Source: Chitinophaga pinensis | GTDB taxonomy: Bacteria; Bacteroidota; Bacteroidia; Flavobacteriales_D; Crocinitomicaceae | Assembly: GCA_945897765.1 (NCBI GenBank) | Contig: CAMDGP010000103.1 | Location: 1 to 7,442, forward strand | Direction of reading: 5' to 3' | Length of the DNA: 7,442 bases | Shown: positions 1 through 5,928 of the stretch, piece after piece | Numbering within the stretch: position 1 is the first letter of the stretch | Layout: each line of letters opens with the position of its first letter | Translations under genes and position numbers: made by a program | The notes under the pieces: generated by a model | The model's database searches: none | Told to the model about the DNA's origin: nothing | Seen by the model: the letters and a program-made list of their open reading frames with translations, nothing else

Positions 1-729
1 TATATTCAGGAATTCTACCCCTAAAGCGTAAACCATTGCGAAATAGATATATCCTTTCGGAATGTGCTGACCAAAAGATTCTGCGATTAAAAGAACTCCA
101 ATTGTTACCAAGAAACCAAGAGCAATCATCTTAATTGTTGGACGATTATTGATAAAATCACTAATAGGTTTAGAAAACAATAACATAACAATCATTGATA
201 GTATCACGGCTATAACAATGATAACCATTGGGTTGCCATGTGTTTCATGTGAAATATCATTCGTCATACCTACTGCTGAAATAACAGAATCAAAGCTAAA
301 AATGAAGTCCACCATTACGATTTGAAACACAACTGAACTTAATTTTTGTTTCTTTTTGTTGTCCGAATGATGTTCTTCTTCTTCACCTTTAACACTTGAG
401 TGCATTTCAGTTACCGACTTGTAAATCAGGAATAAACCTCCAATTAATAATACCAAACTATGACCTGTGAACTTAATTTCGTCAATTGTGAATAAAGCTG
501 TTTCATCTAAAGTCATAATCCATGAAATCACACTTAATAACAGAATACGAATGATTAAAGCTAAGCTCAGACCAAGTAATCTGGCTTTTTTCTGGTCTTC
601 ACGCACCAACTTGTCTGTTATTATGGAAATAAATATGATGTTATCAATACCTAAAATGATTTCTAGTAACGTTAAGATAATCAAATAAATCCAACCTTGA
701 TAGGTCAGTAAAATGTCAAATACTTCCAT
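1..729 (-). CDS. TerC family integral membrane protein (3' end cut off by window)
   Basis: 243 codons are visible, beginning at ATG 729-727 and running off the left edge, so the C-terminus is missing. The protein has many hydrophobic segments. It carries the two TerC-family acidic motifs inside membrane segments: E23 followed by GIDN (residues 27-30), and VDFIFSFDSV (140-149) with D141 and D147. A charged loop rich in Glu, His and Lys (about 110-129) separates the two halves, as is common in the family. TerC proteins are inner-membrane proteins linked to tellurite resistance and, for some members, to manganese export or supply of metal to exported enzymes. Which of these applies here cannot be read from the sequence. 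The start lies 2 bases after the menD stop, with no Shine-Dalgarno, so it is probably co-transcribed and translationally coupled with menD. The family call is firm and the substrate is unknown. Confidence 0.9.
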   Translation of the reverse strand, partial: MEVFDILLTYQGWIYLIILTLLEIILGIDNIIFISIITDKLVREDQKKARLLGLSLALIIRILLLSVISWIMTLDETALFTIDEIKFTGHSLVLLIGGLFLIYKSVTEMHSSVKGEEEEHHSDNKKKQKLSSVVFQIVMVDFIFSFDSVISAVGMTNDISHETHGNPMVIIVIAVILSMIVMLLFSKPISDFINNRPTIKMIALGFLVTIGVLLIAESFGQHIPKGYIYFAMVYALGVEFLNI

Positions 730-731
730 AA

Positions 732-2417
732 CTAATTACGAATAATGTTAAAAAATTGGTTTAAATTTTCTGCGTTTTGTTCCGAATCTGTAACAACTTC
801 TAATAACTGAATCTTATTTTCTGGATTCAGAAATTCAGGCAGCAAGTTTACGAAATCTTCCATTACTTTCACGGTTAAAGTTTCAATGCCATAAGCACTT
901 GCAACAGACGCGACGGTTTGAGAATGCTTTGCTTCAAAGTAATCAACGCGTTGTTTGGATGTTGCAGGACCTGGAATAATTCTAAAAATTCCTCCACCAA
1001 AATTATTTATGACAATGATTTTTAGGTTTTTAGGAAAATTAGCCAACCAAAAAGCATTGCTATCATATAGCGCTGAAATATCCCCTGTGACGAAATAGTG
1101 CATTTTTGTTGGATTAGCAATTGCAGCACCAACAGCAGTACTGGTCGAACCGTCTATTCCGCTAGTTCCACGATTTGACTCATAACGAATGTTTTTAATT
1201 GGGTCAAATAATTGTGTATAGCGAACAACAGAACTATTGCCTATGTGTAGAACTGAATATTTTGGTAAACAATCAAATAAATGATAAAATACATGGATAT
1301 CAGTAAAAGAAGGTAAATTCATTACACAGCTTTCAATGGCATCCCGTGCGATTAAGTCGATTGATTTCCATTTTCCAAAAAAATTCAGTTGATTTCTTTT
1401 AAAATCTAATTTATTTATTGATTCAAAAAACTGATTTTCAGATAGTTCTATTGTGTCACTCAAGCATTGGTACGTATCCATAAGTGGAAAATCAAAGCCA
1501 ATTTTCCAATGGTTTTTTGGTTTCGCTTTGCGTAAAAAGGATTTTATCTTTTTTGAAACAACAGCACCCCCAAGGGTTATCAATAAATCAGGATAATAAT
1601 CTTCTTCTTTCTCAATTCCGTTCAAAGTACGATCAATACAATGAATGAATTTTTCACTTTGAATATTCGAAGTGTTTTCTACTAAAACAATTACGTTGGT
1701 ATGATTGCTAAATTTTTCTAATGTTTGTTGAAATTGATTGTCCTCAGGGAGTTGACCACATAGCACCATTATTTTACTTGTTTCCAAAATTGGAATTGCT
1801 CTATCACAAAAATCATTACTCAATTGATTTGAAATTTGATATTGATAAAATTTACGAGTGAAATTATTCTTTTTTTCAACTGAATTGTAAAGCGGTTCGT
1901 TCAAGCCAACGTTAAAATGAACAGGACCTTTCCAATTTCCTTTTAAAATCGACATTCCAATTGCAGTTTCGCGTTGAGCGTACCAAACATCCGTTTCAGT
2001 TTCCTTTCCGTCAGTAAGATTCACTTCATAGCGAATGTGATTTTTATAGACGTCGCGCTGTATAATTGTTTGACCATCTCCTTGATTGATCCAACTTTCA
2101 GGACGGTCGGCAGTAATTACTAACAAAGGAATTGAGCGATAAAAAGCTTCGGCAACAGCAGGATAATAATTTAAAGCCGCAGTTCCGGAGGTACAACAAA
2201 GCGCGACTGGTTCTTGTAATTCTTGTGCTATTCCCAAAGCAAAAAAAGCTGCACTTCGCTCATCGTGAATGACATAGGTTTCAAAAAAAGGATTTTCATC
2301 GAAGCTTATAGCAAAAGGAGAATTGCGCGAACCTGGTGAAAAAACAATTTTTCGAATTCCATGCGCCTCACATTGATCCACTACCAATTGCACCATTAAT
2401 TTATCGCTAGTTAGCAT
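732..2417 (-). CDS. menD: 2-succinyl-5-enolpyruvyl-6-hydroxy-3-cyclohexene-1-carboxylate synthase
   Basis: MenD is a cytosolic thiamin-diphosphate enzyme. It decarboxylates 2-oxoglutarate and adds the succinyl unit to isochorismate, giving SEPHCHC, the first committed step of menaquinone synthesis. The 561-residue length is normal. The N-terminal pyrimidine-binding domain shows FSPGSRNSPF (26-35), HDERSAAFF (51-59) with the cofactor-activating glutamate E53, SGTAALNYYPAVAEA (77-91) and ITADRPE (101-107). The C-terminal diphosphate-binding domain shows SNRGTSGIDGSTSTAVGAA (414-432), which is the MenD signature. It also shows the Mg/ThDP motif beginning at GDISALYDSN (445-454) and closing at INNFGGGIFRIIPGP (470-484). 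It starts 9 bases after the menF stop, so substrate-producing and substrate-using enzymes are adjacent in one operon. Its start is preceded by the same bases as the menI start. All key motifs look intact. Confidence 0.97.
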   Translation of the reverse strand: MLTSDKLMVQLVVDQCEAHGIRKIVFSPGSRNSPFAISFDENPFFETYVIHDERSAAFFALGIAQELQEPVALCCTSGTAALNYYPAVAEAFYRSIPLLVITADRPESWINQGDGQTIIQRDVYKNHIRYEVNLTDGKETETDVWYAQRETAIGMSILKGNWKGPVHFNVGLNEPLYNSVEKKNNFTRKFYQYQISNQLSNDFCDRAIPILETSKIMVLCGQLPEDNQFQQTLEKFSNHTNVIVLVENTSNIQSEKFIHCIDRTLNGIEKEEDYYPDLLITLGGAVVSKKIKSFLRKAKPKNHWKIGFDFPLMDTYQCLSDTIELSENQFFESINKLDFKRNQLNFFGKWKSIDLIARDAIESCVMNLPSFTDIHVFYHLFDCLPKYSVLHIGNSSVVRYTQLFDPIKNIRYESNRGTSGIDGSTSTAVGAAIANPTKMHYFVTGDISALYDSNAFWLANFPKNLKIIVINNFGGGIFRIIPGPATSKQRVDYFEAKHSQTVASVASAYGIETLTVKVMEDFVNLLPEFLNPENKIQLLEVVTDSEQNAENLNQFFNIIRN

Positions 2418-2430
2418 GTTGTAAAATTAC
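2415..2430 (-). promoter_or_regulatory. 16-base start-site motif at menD, identical to that at menI
   Basis: Read on the minus strand this is GTAATTTTACAACATG, where the final ATG is the menD start. The same 16 bases occur at 3796-3811 at the menI start. Here the dyad is longer, TTGTAA-TT-TTACAA (2419-2432). The copy overlaps the menF stop codon (2427-2429). It could be a translation-initiation context or a weak match to the Bacteroidota -7 box (TAnnTTTG, matched by TAATTTTA in 7 of 8 positions). The function is unproven. Confidence 0.3.
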
Positions 2431-3371
2431 AATTTTTGAACAAGGTCGAGAATGGTTTTACTTTTATTTATAGTTTCTTCCCATTCGTGTTGAGGATCAG
2501 AATCTTTGGTGTAACCTCCGCCTAAATACAAATGTATTTTTCCTTCCGAAAGTTGACAACAACGGAGATTGACATAAATAGATGCTTCATTTTTTTCAAC
2601 CGAGCCAATATATCCTGCGTATAATTCACGCTGATGTTTTTCTAAAGAATTTATTAGTTCCAAAGAAATAGTCTGAGGTAAACCACTAACAGCAGGAGTA
2701 GGGTGTAGAGCTTTCAAAATTTCAAACGTAGAAAGTACACCAATCGAAAAGCTAAAATCGGTTTTTAAATGTTTTACAGGTCCAGCTTGCTGTTCATAAG
2801 GTCCATTTTTTTCGAGATCCTTAACACCAATTACTGATAAACTCTCTTCGATAAAATCAGTTACGAACGCTTGTTCCATTATTTCTTTTTGATTCCAAAC
2901 TGATTGATCATCACTTTTTTTGGTGGCAGCTAAAGCAATCGTGAAACCAGAATTTCCATGAAGTTGGAATAGAATTTCAGGACTTGCACCTAACCAAGTT
3001 CCAAGATCAGCATCTTCAAAATAGTAAACGAAAGCAGTTGGATAAGCTTTTTCCAATTGTTCAAACAAAGCCAATGAATTTTTTGAATCGAAAACTTGTG
3101 TATGAATACGTGAAAGCACCGTTTTTTGAATTCCTAAATTACGAATTGCTGCAACAAGTTTTTCTCCTTGCTTTAGATATTCCTCTTTATTTATTGAAAC
3201 AATCGTTTTGTTGGGAATTTCGCTTGCTTGTTGCTCTTTTTCGACGAATAGATATTTTTCTTCGCCATTAAAACTACTCACAATAAAACCAGAGGATGAA
3301 AAAGAAGCTTGTTTTTCAAACGAGCCCATTTTTTGGACTATTTCTTTACCCGGAAAACGATAGAGTAGCAT
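2427..3371 (-). CDS. menF: Isochorismate synthase (chorismate-binding family)
   Basis: This enzyme isomerises chorismate to isochorismate, the entry step of menaquinone synthesis, and hands its product to MenD encoded next door. The 314 residues contain the MST-family catalytic core. KTVLSR (83-88) includes the lysine (K83) that acts as general base in MenF/EntC, and GASPEIL (128-134) contains the general acid E132. AATKK (148-152) sits where other members have the GT-R motif. LHPTPAVSGLP (222-232) is the classic isochorismate synthase signature, and LYLGGGYTKDSDPQHEWEET (281-300) provides the C-terminal Mg-binding glutamates. The context separates it from siderophore (EntC/DhbC) or salicylate-type homologues. 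It starts 4 bases after the menI stop. The region before the core is shorter than in E. coli MenF, and no in-frame upstream ATG was noticed. The frame stays open for some codons into menI, so a non-ATG start cannot be ruled out. Confidence 0.93.
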   Translation of the reverse strand: MLLYRFPGKEIVQKMGSFEKQASFSSSGFIVSSFNGEEKYLFVEKEQQASEIPNKTIVSINKEEYLKQGEKLVAAIRNLGIQKTVLSRIHTQVFDSKNSLALFEQLEKAYPTAFVYYFEDADLGTWLGASPEILFQLHGNSGFTIALAATKKSDDQSVWNQKEIMEQAFVTDFIEESLSVIGVKDLEKNGPYEQQAGPVKHLKTDFSFSIGVLSTFEILKALHPTPAVSGLPQTISLELINSLEKHQRELYAGYIGSVEKNEASIYVNLRCCQLSEGKIHLYLGGGYTKDSDPQHEWEETINKSKTILDLVQKL

Positions 3372-3375
3372 TAAT

Positions 3376-3798
3376 TTATTTTCTATCGATAATCATAACG
3401 GTCAATCTACCGGTACAAATCAAGCGATCTGTTCCTTCTTCGTGAATATCTACTTGCCACAAATGCGTACGTTTTCCAGCATGGACAATTTTCCCTACTG
3501 CACGAACAAAACCTTCTTTTATTCCATTTACGTGATTGCAATTAATTTCAATTCCAACAGGTGCTTGTTTTTGAATATCAATTAGTAGAGTAGAACCCAT
3601 TGAACCAATACTTTCAATTAAAGCAGCACTTGCACCTCCGTGTAATAATCCCATAGGTTGGTGTGTTCGGTGATCAACAGGCATTCTAGAAATCACGTAA
3701 TCTTTTCCAATTTCGACACATTCAATCCCTAATTGTTCCATCAGGGTATTTTTATTCATTGAGTTGACCAACGCGAGTGGCACTTGTTTTAATTCCAT
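3376..3798 (-). CDS. menI: Hotdog-fold thioesterase, probable 1,4-dihydroxy-2-naphthoyl-CoA thioesterase
   Basis: This is a 140-residue single-domain hotdog thioesterase of the PaaI/YdiI group. The stretch MPVDHRTHQPMGLLHGG (39-55) followed by ALIESIGS (59-66) closely resembles E. coli MenI (YdiI). The catalytic residues fall one position from theirs: Q47, H53 and E62 here against Q48, H54 and E63 there. A second conserved strand, GIEINCNHV (82-90), also matches. MenI hydrolyses DHNA-CoA to free 1,4-dihydroxy-2-naphthoate after the MenB ring closure, and its position as first gene of a menF-menD operon supports that role. From sequence alone a general acyl-CoA thioesterase of the same fold cannot be excluded. 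It is followed 4 bases later by menF, and its promoter should lie in the divergent region to its right. Confidence 0.88.
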   Translation of the reverse strand: MELKQVPLALVNSMNKNTLMEQLGIECVEIGKDYVISRMPVDHRTHQPMGLLHGGASAALIESIGSMGSTLLIDIQKQAPVGIEINCNHVNGIKEGFVRAVGKIVHAGKRTHLWQVDIHEEGTDRLICTGRLTVMIIDRK

Positions 3799-3811
3799 GT
3801 TGTAAAATTAC
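3796..3811 (-). promoter_or_regulatory. 16-base start-site motif at menI, identical to that at menD
   Basis: On the minus strand this reads GTAATTTTACAACATG, ending in the menI start codon, and is identical to 2415-2430. It contains a short GTAA-TT-TTAC dyad. A TTTG lies 23 bases further upstream, which is slightly longer than usual spacing for a Bacteroidota -33/-7 promoter. A near-leaderless promoter or a preferred initiation context are both possible. The identity is seen directly and the role is inferred. Confidence 0.3.
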
Positions 3812-3901
3812 TTTTTTAATTAAACACGGAATTCAAAGAAAAGTTAATTGGTTGGAAAAATTCATCTTTATCACTTCAATTTTAAAAAGTCACCCTCCTT
3901 T

Positions 3902-3915
3902 TTCGCCGCGGCGAA
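3902..3915. repeat. 14-bp perfect GC-rich palindrome
   Basis: TTCGCCGCGGCGAA is its own reverse complement and has a ten-base core made only of G and C. This stands out sharply from the AT-rich surroundings. It lies near the left end of the candidate element and may be a transposase recognition stem or a protein-binding site. Confidence 0.6.
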
Positions 3916-4037
3916 CTCCCTCATGGTAGGAAATTGTTTATGGGTCAACTAAATTCATTAGAAAAGCTAATAACTTCGATTACAATTAAATCATTAAGCT
4001 TCTAAAAATCAATTTATTACGAAGTGAGATTGCGACT

Positions 4038-4055
4038 TCCCTCCTTAAGGAGGGA
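4038..4055. repeat. 18-bp perfect palindrome near the right end of the element
   Basis: TCCCTCCTTAAGGAGGGA is a perfect 18-base palindrome with the centre TTAA. As RNA or single-stranded DNA it would form a strong hairpin. No run of T directly follows it and no gene ends nearby in either direction, which argues against a simple intrinsic terminator. Confidence 0.65.
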
Positions 4056-4162
4056 TAAGAGGGAGGTGACTTTCATTTGCTAACACAATAAGCTAGAATT
4101 GTCTTTTTATACCTTTAAAAAACAATAACTTAATAAAAATAAATATCATTTTATTACTCAAC

Positions 4163-4178
4163 TTGTGTTATAACTCAA
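4163..4178. promoter_or_regulatory. Candidate operator: 16-bp near-perfect palindrome upstream of the DUF4160 cassette
   Basis: TTGTGTTATAACTCAA is symmetric at 14 of 16 positions; only the pair 4166/4175 breaks it. A further half-site, TAACACAA, lies at 4081-4088. The palindrome centre is about 44 bases before the 4215 start. A weak Bacteroidota-type -7 match, TATTTTTA (4183-4190), follows, which would put the palindrome over the -33 region. It suits binding by the dimeric helix-turn-helix protein encoded by the second gene of this cassette. This is inference from position and symmetry. Confidence 0.42.
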
Positions 4179-4214
4179 TTATTATTTTTAATTTTATTTC
4201 GAAAAGAAAAATGA

Positions 4215-4469
4215 ATGCCAAAAATCACTGAAATCAATTATGGAATTACAATTCATATTTATAATGGTGATCATCTTCCTGCGCATTTTCATGCATTATT
4301 CAACGGTTTACAATTGAGATATGATATGGAAAACAACAAGATAATTGATAATGAGCTTGGAATAAAGGAAACAAAGGCTGTAATTGATTTTTGGAAAGAA
4401 TTAGCTTTTGAAACAAAAAATGGATTTATTAATTTTTTCTACTTACAAAACCCAAACTTAAGAAAATGA
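4215..4469 (+). CDS. DUF4160 domain protein
   Basis: This small protein of 84 residues matches the DUF4160 family by its N-terminal layout. It opens with MPKITEINYGITIHIYNGDH (1-20), followed by LPAHFHA (21-27), the conserved D-H-x-P-x-H-F-H-A motif with D19, H20, P22, H24 and H26. The molecular function of the family is not established. Members are often encoded next to DUF2442 proteins, as here, and the pair has been regarded as toxin-antitoxin-like. The histidine cluster could bind metal or act catalytically, but that is speculation. The start at 4215 is chosen because the alternative ATG at 4211 gives only six codons. The stop codon overlaps the start of the next gene by four bases (ATGA), so translation is probably coupled. 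The family call is good and the role is unknown. Confidence 0.85.
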   Translation: MPKITEINYGITIHIYNGDHLPAHFHALFNGLQLRYDMENNKIIDNELGIKETKAVIDFWKELAFETKNGFINFFYLQNPNLRK

Positions 4470-5062
4470 AACGTCAGATGAAATCCCCAAGAATTTTGAA
4501 AATAATAAAGAATGAAAACTTTACTATTGATTTAGCATTTAGAAATGGGGAAGTAAAACGTGTTGATTTTACAAAAATTCTAAAGGAAGTTAGCGAAGAA
4601 AACCCCTTGTATCAACTAAGAGATTCAGAAGTTTTTGATTCTTGTGTTGTCAATGAAAGCGGAATTATTACGTGGGGAAAAACAGCGGTAAAAGTTGAAA
4701 TACCTGGACTTCCTGAATCTGTAGCAGCCGTAGAAATGGATCATGAAACGCTTTATGAACTTGGTGATGAATCGCCATTAAAAAAGCCATTAGATTTTGG
4801 GAGTAAAATTCGCGAGATTAGACTTTCAAAAAAAATGACTCTCGATCAATTATCAAAGCTTTGTGGAATTTCAGAATCTGAATTATCTCGAGTTGAAAAT
4901 AACAAGAATATTGAGATAGATACTTTAAGAAGAATTTATGAATTTGGATTTGAAATGGAATTAGTCATTTCTGGAAAAAAATTAAAAGCTAATCATTCCT
5001 CTCGAAATTATAGAAAATCAAAAGCGAGGGTTTTAATGATTTTAAAAAGTAGAAATTTGTGA
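4466..5062 (+). CDS. DUF2442-like domain fused to XRE-family helix-turn-helix
   Basis: The protein has 198 residues in three parts. Residues about 7-85 look like DUF2442, with FRNGEVKRVDF (25-35), LRDSEVFDSCVVNESGIITW (51-70) and the conserved W70. A linker follows (about 86-108). Residues about 111-165 form an XRE-type helix-turn-helix, including KIREIRLSKKMTLDQLSKLC, GISESELSRVENNK and a closing helix. The tail (171-198) is strongly basic. This architecture suggests a DNA-binding antitoxin or autorepressor whose DUF2442 part contacts the DUF4160 partner; that role is inferred. The start overlaps the DUF4160 stop (ATGA, 4466-4469), and a second ATG four codons later is an alternative. A symmetric site upstream of the operon (4163-4178) is a candidate target. 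The helix-turn-helix call is strong and the DUF2442 assignment is moderately strong. Confidence 0.85.
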   Translation: MKRQMKSPRILKIIKNENFTIDLAFRNGEVKRVDFTKILKEVSEENPLYQLRDSEVFDSCVVNESGIITWGKTAVKVEIPGLPESVAAVEMDHETLYELGDESPLKKPLDFGSKIREIRLSKKMTLDQLSKLCGISESELSRVENNKNIEIDTLRRIYEFGFEMELVISGKKLKANHSSRNYRKSKARVLMILKSRNL

Positions 5063-5194
5063 GATTAATAAAATAGTTTGAACTTTTGCTCAATCTATTT
5101 ACTTAATCTAGAAAAGTTTACAATTATGAAAACTACAAATCCGAACTAAAACTGATCCTTCTTGTTTAAATTTAATGTACACAAAATCTTAAAA

Positions 5195-5812
5195 ATGAAG
5201 TTCTTAATTCCTTTATTCTTGTTCATCAGCACTATTTCATTTGCTCAACCACTTTTACAATTTAATCAAGAGCGATTGAATACGGATAAGTATTTAATGA
5301 TTGGTCTTGGAAGTTGGGCAGCTGCCAATTTTTTAGTTAGTGGAGTTGGCTGGGCAACGGTTTCAGAAGGGGAAGCTCATTATTTCCATCAAATGAATGT
5401 ATTGTGGAATACTGTTAATATTGGATTGGCAATTCCTGGTTATTTTAATGCAAAGAAATCAAACCCAAACTTAACTTTTGATAAATCGGTTTTGAATCAA
5501 CATAAAACAGAAAAAATATTTTTAATCAATACGGGATTAGACGTAGCCTATATTTCAGCAGGGTTACTTCTAAAAAGTAATGCAAAAATTAATCTTTCAA
5601 AGCGTGATCAGTTCAACGGCTTTGGCAACGGTTTGTTGATGCAAGGTGGATTTTTGTTTTTATTCGACTTGACAGCTTACGTTATCCACAATCAACACGC
5701 TAATAAATCTTTGAATAAAATAATGAATACCATTGAACTAAGTTCTTCAGGCCTAGGTATTAAATGGAATATTGGGGCGAATTTAGGTCTGAGTAAAACG
5801 AAATTTTACTAA
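5195..5812 (+). CDS. Uncharacterised membrane protein with signal peptide (possibly DUF6992-type)
   Basis: I do not recognise a function. The chosen start, ATG 5195, gives a clean signal peptide, MKFLIPLFLFISTISFA with likely cleavage before Q18. A TTG at 5162 in frame would add 11 residues ahead of it and spoil this. The 205-residue product has four further hydrophobic stretches at about 33-56, 68-84, 108-126 and 145-164, suggesting an envelope membrane protein. A distinctive stretch, GWATVSEGEAHYFHQMNVLW (52-71), lies between the first two. It resembles small Bacteroidota membrane proteins filed as DUF6992, but that match is from memory and uncertain. It stands alone, 132 bases after the HTH gene, and converges with the downstream dehydrogenase. 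An 11-base tandem repeat begins at its stop codon. Confidence 0.75.
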   Translation: MKFLIPLFLFISTISFAQPLLQFNQERLNTDKYLMIGLGSWAAANFLVSGVGWATVSEGEAHYFHQMNVLWNTVNIGLAIPGYFNAKKSNPNLTFDKSVLNQHKTEKIFLINTGLDVAYISAGLLLKSNAKINLSKRDQFNGFGNGLLMQGGFLFLFDLTAYVIHNQHANKSLNKIMNTIELSSSGLGIKWNIGANLGLSKTKFY

Positions 5813-5831
5813 ACATTTACTAAACATTTAC
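5810..5831 (+). repeat. 11-bp tandem duplication spanning the stop codon
   Basis: TAAACATTTAC occurs twice back to back (5810-5820 and 5821-5831). The first TAA is the stop of the preceding gene. It is likely a simple slippage duplication. It has no clear terminator character. Confidence 0.7.
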
Positions 5832-5928
5832 TCAGCTAATCATAACAATGTATTTGTCGAGCTTAGCAACTGATTCTTATCATAAAGGCGGAATTATTGA
5901 ATCTTTATTTGTTTCAATTCTGGCACAA

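Larger units (their letters stand above)
3886..4073. mobile_element. Candidate REP/MITE-like element with inverted ends
   Basis: The left end reads AAAGTCACC (3886-3894). The right end is its exact complement, GGTGACTTT (4065-4073). Allowing one gap, the match extends inward through CTCC/TCCC. Inside are two perfect palindromes (3902-3915 and 4038-4055) and a small stem, GAAGT (4021-4025) with ACTTC (4035-4039). The two halves also resemble each other directly, GCGAACTCCCTC against GCGACTTCCCTC. The middle is AT-rich and non-coding. GC-rich palindromic ends in an AT-rich background suggest a non-autonomous repeat moved by a transposase encoded elsewhere. No clear target-site duplication was seen and only one copy is in the window, so the call is tentative. 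Confidence 0.45.
3799..4214. other. Divergent intergenic region between the men operon and the DUF4160 cassette
   Basis: These 416 bases contain no credible gene. The left 87 bases (3799-3885) must carry the men operon promoter. The centre (about 3886-4073) holds a repeat-like element with inverted ends and two GC-rich perfect palindromes. The right part (4074-4214) is very AT-rich and carries a candidate operator/promoter for the plus-strand cassette. Because both flanking genes read outward, the palindromes are not explained as terminators of either gene. Confidence 0.8.

Noticed and set aside
467..688. Open frame of 73 codons on the plus strand
   Set aside because: It lies entirely antisense to terC, whose family motifs are clear, and its composition is that of a shadow frame.
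2984..3271. Open frame of 95 codons on the plus strand
   Set aside because: It is antisense to the conserved core of menF and shows no recognisable domain.
2427..3371. Glutamine in place of the usual histidine in the KE-x-x-E-H motif of MenF (KEIMEQ, 162-167)
   Set aside because: As I recall, Bacteroidota isochorismate synthases often carry Q here, and the general base, general acid and Mg-binding residues are all present, so it does not indicate an inactive enzyme.
5162..5194. TTG start giving 11 extra residues on the membrane protein
   Set aside because: The ATG at 5195 gives a typical signal peptide at the exact N-terminus; the extension would precede it with polar residues.
5891..5920. 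Possible hairpin (GAATTATTGAA with TTTCAATTC) as a two-way terminator between convergent genes
   Set aside because: The stem is AT-only in large part, interrupted by a bulge, and the loop is long, so a terminator call is not supported.
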